A stretch of 64,000 nucleotides of DNA. Origin: Dicaeum eximium. Lineage: Eukaryota > Chordata > Aves > Passeriformes > Dicaeidae. A program made the position numbers and the translations under genes. The notes beneath the pieces are model-generated. The model searched no databases. It had not been told where the DNA came from and saw only the letters and a program-made list of their open reading frames with translations. The number at the start of each line of letters is the position of its first letter. The stretch's first letter is position 1. This document shows, in pieces, positions 24,413 to 38,700 of this stretch. Location of the stretch: positions 3,844,001 to 3,908,000 of the forward strand of contig VWZP01002400.1 in assembly GCA_013396995.1 (NCBI GenBank), given 5' to 3'.

Positions 24413-27264
24413 CTGCCAAAGAAAGATACTCAAATTATACTTATCAGTTCAAATGCACAGTGCTAGTGCTCATTGGGAAAAACACTGGGTGGTATGGCCA
24501 TCTTATACTTCCTAAGCAGTATGTGATCTATCAGTGACATTTGTCATCAGGTGACATTTTTCTCAGAGAGAGGCAAACTACATCTTTATTTGCTATGTCT
24601 ATAGGTTTATTTAAAAAAAAAAAAAAAGCACTTTACATCATGACAGAAGCTAATGGAGCACAACAACATGGAGAGGGTATTTTAAGAATTACTGGCCAGA
24701 ATTGATGGCCGGAGAAAGAGAATAAATGAACACATGTCCAAACTCTGAGAAAGTAGGTGGTATCAGGTCTGCTCTTGAAATTGCTGGGGGCCTTCTGCTC
24801 CCATTGAAAACCTGGAGACTTGAATGATGTGGACTATGTCTTGAGTTACAAACTTCAGATATGAAATCTAAAAGTGACATCTTAGTTTCTACTTCTCTGA
24901 TAAGAAAAGGAGCTTTTGTGCAAGCAGGAGCTACATAGAACCATTGCATGAGGCTCTCTAAGACTAGTATTATTTTTCTTCTAGACCCATTTAAATTCTC
25001 TAAAATGAACTAAAGAAAAGTAATGTGAATGCAAAAGAGGTTTTTACACAGTAGAGAGAAAAAAATGCTGGGTTTGATTTCCGTAATACCTGTTCTACAG
25101 TGGACATCTAGATCACAGAAGCCCTAAAGAAAGTCTATGACCTCTGAGCTCTAGGAGTGAGTCAGACACAGTGAGGATTTCTCTCTTTACAATGGTGTAG
25201 ATATGTAATGTAACATGTTGCATGTCTTGGTGAAGAAGAGTATGTCTACCTTGCAGTCACAACAGCAACTTCCACCTGAGAAGACTCAGCTTGGGATAAA
25301 TACTTAAACTATAATTTGGCTTCACAGATTGGTCTTGCCACCCTAACTGGGCTCCACGTACAGCTGATTTCCTAACAACACCTGAGCGAGCTAGTTTAAA
25401 ATTGCAGAGACTGAAACACAGTCCTTTAACTTTAGACAGACATTTGTTCTGCAAAGCAGCAGAGTCTGCTTTCTAAATTTCTTTCATTTTGCCTTGTCTG
25501 TTCTACATAATTAATTGGCAGTTTAAAATGTGCATGTAGTTCAGTGTGAATGCCACACTGCTGACCTGAATTTGAGCCTATGGCTCCTGCAGATTCACGA
25601 CTCTGGCCAAGATGAAATCTTCATGGTTCCTTTTGCATTTCTAAATATAGACCCAAATTCTTCTTAATTTTATTTTATCTTTAACCTCCCTGAAAAAATC
25701 TTTCACAAATAGTATTGCTGCAGAACAAGCTCAGGGTTGAGGACAGGAGAATAAAGACATTGAAAAAAAAAAGGTAAATGTTTATAACAGCTAATCAACT
25801 CCTTTACCCTGTGCAGGTTTTAATGAAGCATAAATCTACTTAGAGTCTCTGTGGAGCTAATGTATATATTTGAGTCTATGAACTTTTCTACCACTTAACC
25901 TTAATTTGATGACATTTTGATAGTGTATAAGGTGTGTCACAATGGCGCAGTCAATTTTCTCTTTATTTTCTTTTCTATTCACATGCTTTCAGGGCAAGCA
26001 CAGACTAAATGCACTCCCTGTACTCTCTAATGATGTCACTGCTTTTGTTCCTCTATTTATTATCTTTTAATCTAAAATGAAAATAACTCCAGCTAAAAAT
26101 ATGTAGCCTTTTTGTATGGCTCTATTGAAAAGGTGAACAAAGGTCTCAAAGAAAACATGTCCTGAACTCTGATGACAGTGTATCACTCTAAATGCTCATG
26201 CATGAGGATGTGTAGAGGGGAACAACAATGAGAGTCCTACTGAGAGAGAGAGTCATACTGATTCAGAACATCGGAGATTACAGAGGACAGAGACCTCACT
26301 GGAGAGCTGAAAAAAGTGACTGAAAAGGCTCTTTGAAGACAATAGAGGAAAAGATGGACAATATGAACTGCTTGATATTTGGGGATGTTGCAGAAAAATT
26401 ATTTGATGTAATCAGTTGGATAATTATGTGCTCCTCTCTATACTTTTCATACAGGAGTCCAGAGGCAAATTTGGAGCCAAAGTTTCTGGGAAGTACAAAT
26501 CAAAAATGAAGGCCATTAGCAAAGTCAGAACAAGTTCTATCCAAACTGAAATTACTGAAGTCAAATTAGCCTCCTGTACTGTAGAAGTTATACCATAGTT
26601 TCTAAAAAGGTGACTGAAGAAAGTAGCAAGTGCTACTGAAGAACCAGTACCAAGTGTTGCTTGCTGTGGTAAAGTTGAGACTGGCATAAGGAAATAACAG
26701 CGTAATAAAGGAAAAATGCAATAAAATAGAATTAAGGAGAAATTGTGGGTGGTACCTGAGTATTACAGATAGCCAAATGTATCCTCTGTGATGGGAATAA
26801 CTTTGAGATATTAATATATGGTGGTTTTTACAGGGAAACAGAAACACTGAAACAGAAAATCTGATTGCTTAGTCTTAATATGTTACAACTAATTTCACTG
26901 GTTTTTTAGAAGTGATGATGGGAGACTTCCCCTGCCTGTTACAGGGAACTTACCCACCTACCACTTTGAAAACCAGTAGAAGCTATACAATTATACTATA
27001 GTGACAATTGTATAGAAAATTGTCTCCTTTGAGGGGGCAGAACAGTTGCCAACGACTGTGCTTTGGAACCTGACAAGGTCTTCCAAAGCCCACTGCTAGA
27101 CTAATATCTTTAGGGAGAAAACTGAACATTGCTAAAAAGACATTTATGCATTCACCTTTAACTCATTCAGACTTTAACTAGGAAACAAACCCTTGAAATT
27201 GGAACAGAAAATAAACAAATCAAATGAATACTTAAAAACGTACACAGTGAAGAACAGAACCAAC
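24413..27264 (-). other. PLPPR4: PLPPR4 intron 4
   Basis: The donor is GGAAG|GTTGGT, which departs from consensus at positions +3 and +4. The acceptor is TTTGGCAG. The intron is 2852 bp and AT-rich, with a poly(A) run on the plus strand near 24611-24626. I see no other exon. Confidence 0.9.
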
Positions 27265-27460
27265 CTTCCAGCGTTGATAATATTGAGATCAGCTCCTGAG
27301 CAAATATCTTCCACAACATAGGAATTCTCTGAGCAAGATACATTTAGGGATGTATAGTTAGGCTTGCAAACAGTCAGGAAATATGGTGCCTGATATCCTG
27401 TTGATAGCTGTATAATATCAGTAACAAGAGCAGTTGCACAAAGACCAAACACATGAACAC
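27265..27460 (-). CDS. PLPPR4: PLPPR4 exon 4: membrane segment 3 and extracellular loop
   Basis: This exon encodes the last two bases of Gly132, residues 133-196 and the first two bases of Arg197. Hydrophobic residues 133-150 (VHVFGLCATALVTDIIQL) form the third membrane segment. The loop that follows has two N-glycosylation sequons, N166-Y-T and N171-V-S, and cysteines at 163, 174 and 185, consistent with an extracellular loop. The acceptor is TTTCCTAG. The donor GTTGGT is non-optimal, but the frame continues exactly into exon 5. Confidence 0.97.
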
Positions 27461-29177
27461 CTAGGAAAGAAATCAACAGAGCTTGTTAATTTTATTATAT
27501 GCATTAATTAGGTTGATTAATTGTGCAAACTACATTCAGGAGAGCTCTGATGGCTTTTGTTATTGGACTTGAGAGAATTTAAATGCAGAATAAGAGAATT
27601 TAAATGTAGAACAAAAGCTTATTGTAAAGTTGAATTCTTTAATTTAAAAATTAGGATCATTTATGCTTGTTTTCTTCCTGTTGATACTTAAAATTTTGTT
27701 TTAATGGCTTGATGTCCTCCAACATATTTTCATAAAAGAGAGCTACACTGGAGCTGCTTCAGTTTGGAAAGAATTTTTCTGAATTGACTAAAGAGTAGCC
27801 AACTATCTGAGGAGAGCACGCGTACTTATCCAGTCCTTGGAGTTTCCCACTGAAAGACAGTAGTTTTGAGTAGTATGGACAACTGCCTATCAGATCATTG
27901 CTCTGAAGACCTGTTCTCTTTTTGCCACCAAAGACTCACCAGCTGGTGATAACTTTGGCTACCTTCACACCTCTGATGTTTCTTGACTATTGTGTCCTTG
28001 TCACAAATTCAAATATTTAAGTCTATTTCATAAGGGATCAATGCTTGAGACTGATTAATAATACCAAATTCACAAGGCAGTTGAAGAAATGCAATTGCTT
28101 GGCTGAACATTTTCAACTGCTCTTCTCCTAAAGATTTACCTATAATTCCCTACTTTTATTTATAGAGAAAAATTTAACTTTCATCCTCAAATTGAAAGAA
28201 TGTTAAAACCATTAAAATATGAAGAAAACTTCAAATTCAGAGCAGGAGTTTGGGATGAAATTCATGTGTCTTTGAGCTTGTTTTCTTGGTGATAGAATAC
28301 CAAACAGGAGAAGAAGTGGATGTGGGGTATGTTTACAGTCCTCCTTTCTCAGGGTGTAATCTACAAACCCTCTGCTTTCTTCCTCACTGCTGCTCTTATG
28401 AAGCTTTGCTGGTCACAGGTTGCAAAACCTTGCTTGTCACTACCTCCCTGTTTGCCAGACTACCAAACCCAGGGCACAGTTGTCCTACCAGGTTTCAGTC
28501 TGCTGTCCTGGTGGTTGTCTTTGCCTAGGCTGCCTACTCTAATGAAAGATCTCTGAAGCAGAGGAAACCTTTTCTTTAGCCACTTATTGGGAGAGGAAAT
28601 TAACTGTAAGAAGGGGATCAAAGTCCAGTTGTCTTTCAAAGCAGAGTTTTTCATAAATGACAATTCAAACAAAGTAAAATGAAAGAATTCAACGTGTTTC
28701 TCTATCATTTAAGTTGCCAGATTCTAGCCCTTTTTGAGAGGCAGATAAACACATTCCAGAAAAAGAATGTCAAACCTACTGAGAGTTTCTGACAAGTTTT
28801 CACTGTCATGCTGAATACTGTGACAAGTGGGTTGAATCCTTATGATACACTGAAGACAGGCAGGGGAAGCTATACACTGCAATCATTAAAAAGCAGCCAG
28901 CTCGAGGTGGGCAGGGAAGGGAAAAAAATTTACTCTTTTAGAAATACTGACAATAGTACAGGAGAAGAAAGGGAAAATGGAGAGTGTAGATGCTGCATTA
29001 CTGAGAATGTGGCGGCTCTGTTGCAGTCTGAGTTTCTCCTCACGTTTTCTAGCAGAAGATCTGTGCTAGTGACAGCTCTGCACTGTTCTGAAAGGCTGTT
29101 TAAGAGAAGCAAACCTGCATGGTGAAAACTCAATGTATGTGGAAAGTTCTTTTTTGTGAGTAACAATTGAAACCCAC
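27461..29177 (-). other. PLPPR4: PLPPR4 intron 3
   Basis: The donor is GTTG|GTGGGT and the acceptor is TTTCCTAG. The intron is 1717 bp (phase 1). I see no repeat family or extra exon. Confidence 0.9.
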
Positions 29178-29307
29178 CAACAAATCTGACAGCTCTTCTA
29201 AGAAAAGAATTGAAGTTGCATCCTCCTGCATTAATATTGGCCTCTGTTCCAATCCCATTTCTTCTTTTGGACAGGCAACAGTAGAGAATTCCTTCTCCTA
29301 TCATTAT
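29178..29307 (-). CDS. PLPPR4: PLPPR4 exon 3: end of membrane segment 2 and intracellular loop
   Basis: This exon encodes residues 89-131 and the first base of Gly132. It begins IMIGEGILYCCLSKRRNG and ends FLRRAVRFV. The basic KRRNG and FLRRAVRF stretches fit a cytoplasmic loop between segments 2 and 3. The acceptor is TTGCAG before ATA (phase 0), and the donor is GTTG|GTGGGT (phase 1). Confidence 0.97.
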
Positions 29308-32300
29308 CTGCAATGACAAAGGAGCCATTAAATTGAATGTAGTACTTACTCAGAAGATCCTGATTGAATTTAAAGGGCTGTAATATAACTGTAACACAAC
29401 CAATGTCATCCACTGACATGCACTCAACTTTAAAAGATTTATATCAATATGTAAAGATAAAGTAATGCAACTTAGCCTGAATGAGGGCAGGCAAGAAGAT
29501 GGCCCTGAAATTAAATGCAAATGGCATACAGTATACAGTGCTGAGTGGTATCCAGGCCTTGATTTACAGATGAAACTTGATGCTTCTACAATAAAAAAGC
29601 AGTAATTATAAAACATTGCCTCTAAAATAATCCAGAGCTACTGCAATATCTTAGTGCTCCTGAAGAATGGTTTTAGCATTCAGTCTTGGCCACAAGCCTA
29701 GCAATCCTGAGCAGCTTCTAATTATGTGACAGCCTGTTCTTCTGTATTTGTTTAATTTGGCTTGGGTTTTAACCAGCTCCACAGCAGCAGAAAAAGTTCT
29801 GTCCTTATGGTCCCTCATAACACACGAAGCAAAACAGATTATGACCAAAACCCTAGACAAGAGTTTATAAAAGGAAGAATATAAATAAAAAATGGTGTCA
29901 CTTGCTGGAAAATCCAGACACATTTATACATTTGCAGACTCAGATTTTATTGTTTTCCTTGTTCAGTAGTGCAACTATTTTGAATTCTGTACAGGATTTG
30001 TACAGGGTTCAGAGGAAGGGTTGGATTGAAATATTGCAACTAATGAGGCAGTTCTCACCAGCAAAATATTCACTTTGCCTATCCACAGCTGCATTGGATA
30101 CTAATCTATGCAATGCACAAAGCTTATGATGCAATGAGATGCCAAAGCACCTGAATTATGCTAAATCTGCTGTAAATACCAGTATTTGTCTAGACTAAAA
30201 CCTCCACCCTAGGAAAAGGGAGGTAAAGTGGGAAAGCTTAGTCTAACTCTTTATTAGCTAAAGTTTTAATAAATTAAAATTTCTTGACCAGGAAGATTGA
30301 AGTAGTGAAGGTTCTCTTATGACATGGAAAAGCCAGTAGTAAGAGTTATTTAAGGAATTCTAATTAACTGAGAACTATGGCCACTATTATCTGTCTACAT
30401 TTGATCAGCTTATTGCTGAAGCTTCCCAGAGAAACCAGCAGTATTCCAAACTTAAAAGTCAGAACAACTGTAATAGTTTTTAGCCAAGTTCTAGGGAATG
30501 TCTGGTACAGGGAAAACACCAGACAGATGGATTAGCTTGTGTGATAGAGCAAAAAACAACAAGGCCTATGTCAAGGAAAATTCAGAGGCTGGCATTTCCA
30601 CAGAAAAAAACTCCCAGAGTAGAGCAGGCAGCAGGAGTGAAATTGCCAGCAGTGAATTTCTCTCCTTGAGAATTGATTTCCCAAATCAATGTGATCTAAT
30701 GTCCTAGTGATCTCTGTTGGAAAGGACATTGTTACCTCTAAGCAGGTTTGATAAGAGTTTGAACCTTCACTGCCACGATTAAATAACTGTTCCTAACATT
30801 TCAAAATGATTAACTAGAGAGAAAATCTATCAGAGGATCAGACTCAGAGTTCTTTGAAGCAAATTGAAATCATGCTGCAATTCAGGTGTATCTATGTTCC
30901 AGACATAAAATATCTATCTTGATAATTTCTTCAAGTCCAGGTGTTCCACACTGAAGTCTCCTGCAGCTGTTGAATACATACACAAAATTTCACCTATGCC
31001 CCAAGCTATAATACATATGTCAATAATACAGGTAGTTATTTTCTGTAACCCTTCAGGGCTACAGAACAGAGCTGTTTAAATGCATTTGCTACTTACTAAT
31101 AATGAGAAAAAAAAGCCCAAAGAGAAAAACCAAAATGCAAAGCCCCAAAGCCAAACAGATCCTTGTGTAATAATAGTTTGGGAAAATAAGCCATAAAATG
31201 TTAGATTTTTTTTTTTTTATAAAAAATTACTCTAAAGTGAATAGATTTATATGTGTTCTCCAGTCTTAGGAAGAATATTATACCAACAAAAATAACATAG
31301 AAAAAAATCCTATTCTAATATTTATATAAGGTTTTAAAGAGGGATTGACACTGGAATTTGCTTGTCTTCTTCCCCATGCACATTTTTTCTTTTTTTCTTT
31401 TTTTTTTCTTATATATACTCTTTGGTAATATTTAAAATGTGGCTTAATCACATCTGTATTTTATTGAGTCTTGATAACCTTCTGCCTCATACTGCAGTAA
31501 GTCCCTGAAGTGTGGACAGAGGCCAGGATATGCAACATTACTGGAGATCCTCAATTCCTTATGCTTTCTTTTCTATCTTTTACAGGTTTTATAAAGTGTG
31601 TAATCAATTGAAATGTTTATGGAAACTAACTTACAAAATGCTAAACTCTACAATATGACAATGGCACGATTGTAATCTTTTTACACTGAGCTTTACTGGC
31701 CTATTTTTCCAAAGAAAAAGTGAAGGATTGGACAAAAATGTCTCCTAGTTCCTTATTTCCAAAGTGGTATTGAGTGATAAGGAGTCAATGCCTTTGGTGC
31801 AACTGAAGGAGGTTGTGTATTTTGCACTGTCACTGCCCAGCCTCTACCTAACACAGGCATCACATTCATGCTCACACTGAAACAAATGAACTACACCTTC
31901 CTAAGGCTTGCACAGCTTTTAGCCAGTTGTACTTTGAAGCTTTGGGATTTACTTTCTTTATCAAACTGTTTTTGATAGGCATGCTCGAGTATGGGTTTGA
32001 GTCCCTCACATGGCATGCTTCTGATTAATTTTCTGTACTGCTGGTAGAATGATTCAAGCAAGAATAACATTTTCTATTGCAAAATTTCATTCAATGATGA
32101 AAGAATTGAATTATAATCAAAGCCCTTAACAAATACTATGTCATGAAAGAGGCATCTTTTATCCTGATGTAAGGTGTTTGATATTACCTAGGCTTATCAT
32201 AAACTCTCTCAAGTAAAGCCAGGCTTTCCCACATACTGTGGCCCAAGTAATACTGGATAGATTTCTTCTATAGCTGTTTTGGGAAAGCAGTTTGTTGTCT

Positions 32301-33543
32301 GCAGAAACACTTAGGAAATGCAGCCAAACCCCAACACTAACATTTTGCTTTTATCACAGTATTTGGTGTTTGAAACAATCATTTGCACCAGGATCACTGA
32401 GAGTCTTAGCTCCCAGTTCCTAAATGTATAATTTTTAGCCTGCTGGTTGTGCAAAATCCTTCAAAAATGGTTTTTAAAGCAACGAAAATCAAAGGCAGTA
32501 AGAAGTGTTCAGTTAAAAAAAAAAAGTCAAAGAAAAAACATTTTGGAAAGAAAAGAGAGAACAGCACTTGGTAATTTTTATACAGGCATCACATTTTATA
32601 GATTTTGTAACTGTAAATCAGATAGTATTATAAAATTAATTAACTGATTGAAGTTAAGGAAAGTAAGAGGAGGTAGAAGCAGAGTTATATTTGCAGCTGG
32701 CCTTCAAGAAGTGCCTAACTGAGATGGTAGTCATTGCTGTCATGGAGGAGAAAAGATCCTTTCAAAAGGCTGATTGTGTTTTTTATGTGCATAGAATCAC
32801 CTACTCAAGGTGAATTTCTTTCTCCATTTGCCAGACAGGAGTGGTGTGAGAATAAGCCTCCTAGCTGAACTGCTAAAATCAGACAAAATTAAATCTCTCA
32901 TATGTATAAAAGAGACAATCTCTACTTTTCTGTAAAATACTGACCCAACTGCTCATTCTGACAGGCTATTTCTGTTCTGTTGAAATCATCTCCTCCCTTT
33001 GGGTGAATGATTAAACCAGCCCACTTTTCCTGCTCTTAATGACTAACTTATAATTTAGAGGTGTTTCAGTTTTATTTGGGAAAATGTAATTGAGTTCACT
33101 GACAAGATTGATGTATCTTCTCTGTGAATAAAGCTAGTTCTAACAAAAGTGGCAAGTTCAGGGCTGTGAAAGGCTTGCATTCAAAAAAAAAATCTTGCAT
33201 TTTTGATATATCTGAGAGTATGGAGATGCCCTGTCTGTGAAAGTTCAAATATTTGTACAGCGTAACAGAATGATTCAAGCTATTCTCATCCAACTGTAGA
33301 TGCTGTTTCTTAACATTAAAGCCCACCATCAAGATAGTGAGAGTAGACAAAGTGCTACAGGGAATGTTCTAAGAAGTGTATCTCCTTTTGATAAAGAAGA
33401 ATGAAACATGAATTTAAAATCCTAAGGAAACTAACCTGGATGACACTCTACAGCCTAACTGAAACCAAAGGAGCTATTTTCTTTATGCCAACTGAAACTC
33501 TGCTCAAAATCTTTATTAAGTGACATCCGCACTTCAAACTTAC
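29308..33543 (-). other. PLPPR4: PLPPR4 intron 2
   Basis: The donor is ACG|GTAAGT (consensus) and the acceptor is TTGCAG. The intron is 4236 bp. It contains plus-strand T runs near 31206-31220 and a T/C tract at 31383-31410, which are purine-rich on the transcribed RNA. I found no additional exon. Confidence 0.9.
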
Positions 33544-33729
33544 CGTAATTGATGGTCCAGCAAAAACCAGGCTAAGCAACATCAGGAAGGGAACAGACTC
33601 TTGTGTAGGTTCAATATATGGCATACTCAGACTCTTGTCATAGCAATTAAATCCAGAGTGAACTGGCTTGAAGACATCAGTAAGTTCAAGAAAATAGAGG
33701 CTAACAACAGAAGATGCCAATATGGGCAA
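33544..33729 (-). CDS. PLPPR4: PLPPR4 exon 2: membrane segments 1-2
   Basis: This exon encodes residues 27-88 in 62 whole codons, starting LPILASSVVSLYFLEL and ending FAGPSIT. The first hydrophobic stretch completes membrane segment 1. The loop with FKPVHSGFNCYDKSL follows, then segment 2 (about 75-98). The acceptor is TTCTAG before TTG, and the donor is ACG|GTAAGT. The first codon is TTG (Leu) read from a splice junction, not a start codon. Confidence 0.97.
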
Positions 33730-35422
33730 CTAGAAGAGAAGAAAGCAATAAATTACTCTTTGGGAATGGAATAGCAATGCTTTTGCAAAGACAACATAGT
33801 CTGTTAATAAATCTCTTTGATGTTTGTTGTTTATATCTCAGTGCTCCTTGTCATGCCTCTTTTACTGTCTTTAAATAATTAATTCTCTAGAGATACGATA
33901 CTGTTCAGTTGATATCAATAACCCTGCTGTCTACCAAGCTAGTCAAAACACCCAGCCCAATCTTTAGCACATATAATTTAGCCTTTTCATCTAAGAATCA
34001 TTAATAGAAAAACTTTGATTTCTTTTTTTTTTTTTTTTTAAGGAAAGTATCAAGAATGCATTCTCCTATGTGGAGCCTCAGCACTCTGCTGTTCATCAAT
34101 CACCCTTTTTGGTTCTTTAGCAACTCTCTGTCATGTACGACAGTCTTTACATCAAAGCCATTTTGCATTAAGTTTCAAAGTAATACTTAATGAAAACCAG
34201 TATCCAGTCATTCCCTAGAATCTAAATATGTGATAATCCACATCCATTTCACAATTCTACCAAAAAAGCTATTAACTTTGGCAAGACTCAGTCTGTTTAG
34301 AACCTTGATGACTGTGGTTCACAACTCTTTTATCCTCTAGCTATTTAGTTATCTAACCCTTTGCAATTAATTTTTCTAATTTATTAAGAGCAAAGTTGGC
34401 CCTTCTGGGAGCCCAAATTCACCTCTGCTCACCATGAGCTCCTTAAAGTACAGGATCAAACACTAAATCTCTGTGGAAGGAAGTAATTTAAGAGAAGATA
34501 TAGCAAAAAGGCATTTTAAAGCTATTGGTTTATAAGCGAACAGAGACCAGCCCTGCTGCCCTGGCAGATGAGCATTGGGGCATTCACAGGTGACCAGCAG
34601 GATGTGATTATTCTCTGCATCCTCCTTAGTAAAGACTCAGAAACACTTTTTGTTTGCTGTTTTCCAGAGCCCTTCATGAACAAGGCAATATTGGAACAAC
34701 TTCCTGCTCTGCCACTGAGATGCAAGGAGTCCTTTTGGTGTCTGTACTGCAATGAAGGTACCTATGGTTAACAGCAGCTGAGATTATGAGAAACAGCCAT
34801 TGTCCTAAAAGAATTTTGAGCATAATAAATTATACTGTTCTTGCAGTGCTCAGTTCACATTTACGAAAACAGCTGATAGGTTAAAATCGTTGTCATTCAT
34901 CCCATTCTAAAATGCAATATAAAAGCAGAGGTAAAATGGGATCCACATGTATTTGGGGAAAATCATGAATAAAATCTGCTCTACATGGCAGAGGGACAAT
35001 GGTTTCTTGCATTAACAGGCAATTTTCTGATTTTTAAGCATTGAGCTTATAAAATTCAGGCTCTTTGTGCATAAAATGTAATTTTGGGTGACTAAAGAAG
35101 CTAAATTTAATCAAAACATCTTTTAATATGAGTTTTTGTTTAAAAAGAACAGCTTATCTTTGATGTGCTGATTTGAAAAGGGTGAGTTTTGTCTTCAAAG
35201 TGTTCCAAGCAAAGTCTGAAGAGGGTGGTGAATGGAAGAATGTTGCTTGTCTGGTTGTATCTGTGTTCAAGTTGATTTCATTGTAATGTCACATAGTATA
35301 GAGCCTGTGATTGTGTACAAAGGGAGGAAATGTGGATTGGCATCCTTAAGTGCTGTGAGCATTACAGAAATAAGACCAGGAATCTAGGAAGTTTGCTTCA
35401 GTACATAGTTTGCATATGTATC

Positions 35423-35456
35423 TGTATATATATATATGTGTGTGTGTGTGTGTATA
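35423..35456. repeat. Compound (TA)n(TG)n microsatellite
   Basis: An alternating pyrimidine-purine tract, TA repeats changing to TG repeats and ending TATA. It is the left member of a pair. Confidence 0.95.
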
Positions 35457-35541
35457 ACCCAAACACATCCCTATTTGCACTGACATACTACACCATACAT
35501 ACTTATTATGTACAGCATATAACATACACAATATGTAATAC

Positions 35542-35563
35542 ATATTATGTGAATACATAATAT
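35542..35563. repeat. AT-rich hairpin between the two TA/TG tracts
   Basis: Perfect 9-bp arms ATATTATGT and ACATAATAT flank a GAAT loop. Confidence 0.75.
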
Positions 35564-35689
35564 ATAACTATTATATAATCTGACAGAAATATGCATGGAA
35601 TAATTACATACAATGTCACTAAATTAAGTTCTGCTTCTTGCCCATCACAGGAAGAAGTCCAGTTCTTTAGCAGGATGCATTACATAATA

Positions 35690-35702
35690 CATATAATATA
35701 TA

Positions 35703-35744
<42 letters not shown>
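35690..35744. repeat. Compound (TA)n(TG)n(TA)n microsatellite
   Basis: A short TA stretch, a TG run and a long uninterrupted TA run. It has the same motif order as the tract 235 bp to the left. Confidence 0.95.
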
Positions 35745-35749
<5 letters not shown>

Positions 35750-38700
35750 GATATAGATAATCCTCACTTCGTGCTGAATGCAGCCTGATTGACCATAATG
35801 CAAGCATGCATGATTCCTCAACATGGGCTAGACTGCTTCCAGTCATTACATAGATATGCAAGACTAAACAGGACTTCCTGAACTCTTCATACTCTGGGAA
35901 TAATTTAGATTGTTGTGGAACAGGGTGCCCTTCTCTCAACACCTGCCTGCACAGAGTCCCCGCTGACTGGGATAAGGGGCCTCTGGACCCAAGGCTGCCA
36001 CAGTGTACCCTGTCCTGGTGTGCAGAGAGCCTGCACTGACTCTGTGCTGCTCTTGCTAGGACACTGAAATTCTGCACAGCATTTGAGCTCTCAACTTCCC
36101 TTCTGCACTACATTTAACTCTTGAAACAGTTGCAACATCTTTTATTATTAACTATTTGCAAGTCATACTTAATGACTTAGTCATGTCCCATTGGGCAAAG
36201 CACCTTACAACAGGATACAAACTTATTCCAGTGGGCTAAATGGACAAAACATGCACATGCCTATTGTCCCTTCTTTTGAGAAATTATTCCCTTTTATCAA
36301 GATGCCCCTAAAGGTTAATTTCCCAGAATGGAAACATAGAGCAGGCCCACTCATGAAACACCTTGCATCTTCAGAGTTTCATCTTCAGTATTCCATTTCT
36401 CCAATATCAGGAAGGGAAAGTCTCTCCTTGAACAATAGCTTATGCATTAACCACAAAGCAAACTCTACTTGGATCACAGTATTTTTAGGCAGGCAACTGT
36501 TTTAAATGGCAGTATTCAACTATCAAAAATAGGCAATATTTGAAATGGTATTTTATGGTGGAACACTAAAATAAAAGGTAGTGAATAACTTTTTCTTTAA
36601 ACTACACTATGTAAGCTGTGCCTCTATTACTAATTAAAAAATCACAGAATTTTAGGAATTACATTTTACTGTCTTATGATTTCAGTACAGGACTCCCATC
36701 TTATTTCTGAATGTAATTATTTGTTCTGCTAAAGAAAAGATATAATTCTAAAGGATTGTGAATCTCTGACATAACTGCTTACAATACTAATGAATAGGTC
36801 TATAGTCAATTTGCTGTATACAGTATGTCAGATCCCAAAGGACATTTTTTCTTCCCACCGTTTTAAAAATACAAATATAGAATGTGTCTTCTAAAAGACT
36901 AACATTTATAAAAAAGAAAAGGCAAATGTTTCTAAAGTCTTCTAAACAGTATAACTGGCTATTTAATATATGAATATTTATAGAGTGTTCTGCTTAAGGC
37001 AGCAGCATTTCTGTAATTATAGACTTCAGCGCCCAACACCTTGAAAATGTCAAATATAATTAGGTGGTAGAATGTGTATTGTTTTAATTACAAAATGGAA
37101 TAGGAATTTTCCTGTGCCTAATTAGAATAATAAAACCCCCAACGTCAATTCTTGACTAATTCTGACTAATAAGTCTTTAAACTCTTACTTCCTTGGATGG
37201 ATAATGGAGAAAGATCCCTGTTTTGCTTTAAATTTAGACCTGTAAATTTAAAGTTTGACCCAAATGGTCAAACCCTGTTCAGCTTTGAGTCTTAAAGTAA
37301 GAAGGATAATCAGCATAGCTACTGAAAAAGTTTGATTTGTGGTCGATTTATTTTTTAAAAAGAGATTTTTTGTCTTTTCCCTCCTTGCTATTTTCTTAAA
37401 CAGTAAGTTAAAAGCCTTCATTAAACTCCAGAACTTTGTTATTAATAATAATTAACATTATTAATATTTTAAAAGCTTTTACTGTATTGAGTGAGGAATA
37501 GTCCAAGCATCAGAAAATATGTTTTCTGCTCCCAGGAGTTCAACAAGGATGCAAATACCCAGAGATGTTATAAGGAGAAAGCTTCCAGTGTTATATAGCA
37601 CAGGACAAACCAAAGCAGCATTCATCAGCACAACAACTTTTCTGAACTGATGGGGCATGTAACAAACCTTTCTTCCAGCCAAGAGCCACAGGGCAGCTAT
37701 CACAATGATAGATCACAGAGCACTGAACCAAGTTCAGGCTGGGAGAGGAGTTCAGAGGTGGGGGATAACACTTCTCCAGGCTGTTCATCTTGCTTCTGTG
37801 GGACATGCTGTGATTGCTCTGGGGGTCATTTTGGCATGCTTCTGGTTTACTTGTGAGGATTAAGATTGTCCAGATGCACAGTGCAAGCCCAATTTGCTAC
37901 AGGTCATATGATACTACCTATGCACAGAAGCCATGCTGGCCCAAAACTCAGAAGTTGGTTACTGCTTAACCTCTGGGCCCAAATTGCTGGGGCACCCCCA
38001 GGTACATGGAAATGCTTCTGGTAAAAATTGCCTAATTTTGCCTAATTGCCTAAAGTTTTCCATTACTTTGAATGTATGAAACAAGGAACCTGTAAAGCTG
38101 CAGCCCACTAAATACAGTATCATCATTCCTACTAACAAGCTACAGGTTGTGTACTGAGTTTGCAAGGACTCAGGACTGAGGCTCATCAAGCTTAGCCCTT
38201 AAACCTTAGAAATCAGGCTGTGGCTAATTTGTTTTACTTTTCTATCTTTATGTAGTACATCTCTGCAGGATTTTTGCATTTATATCTAGGAGTAACAAGT
38301 AATTATTTAGTATATAATGAGCTCTAGTGTAGCATATCCCAAATCCTTTCTCAGGAGCAGTATAATGTTGATGGGGATTCTGCCTCACTTTAGGAAGTAC
38401 TTTGGTTCATTTTTATGTTTGCTAATGCACGTTTATGCCTTCCTCACTCTTGGTCTGTCTTTTCACATTACATCTCAATTTACTGTATGTGGCATGGCTT
38501 ACATATGTTGGATTCTTGGTTTTGATCTCTTTGTTACCCTTCAGTTTTGCCAGTTGCAGTTCTGCATTTCTTTATCTGACCATTGGGTCAGTTGTTCATA
38601 ACCTTGAGGTCTCCACTACCAGTACATTGCCCATCTCCTTCTCTACACCTGCAACTCCACCACACTGCACTCTCTGTAATGCAGAAATACAGGTCTGGTG

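Noticed and set aside
24606..24626. Poly(A) run considered as the tail of a processed pseudogene
   Set aside because: No gene-like sequence precedes it and no flanking duplication is visible.
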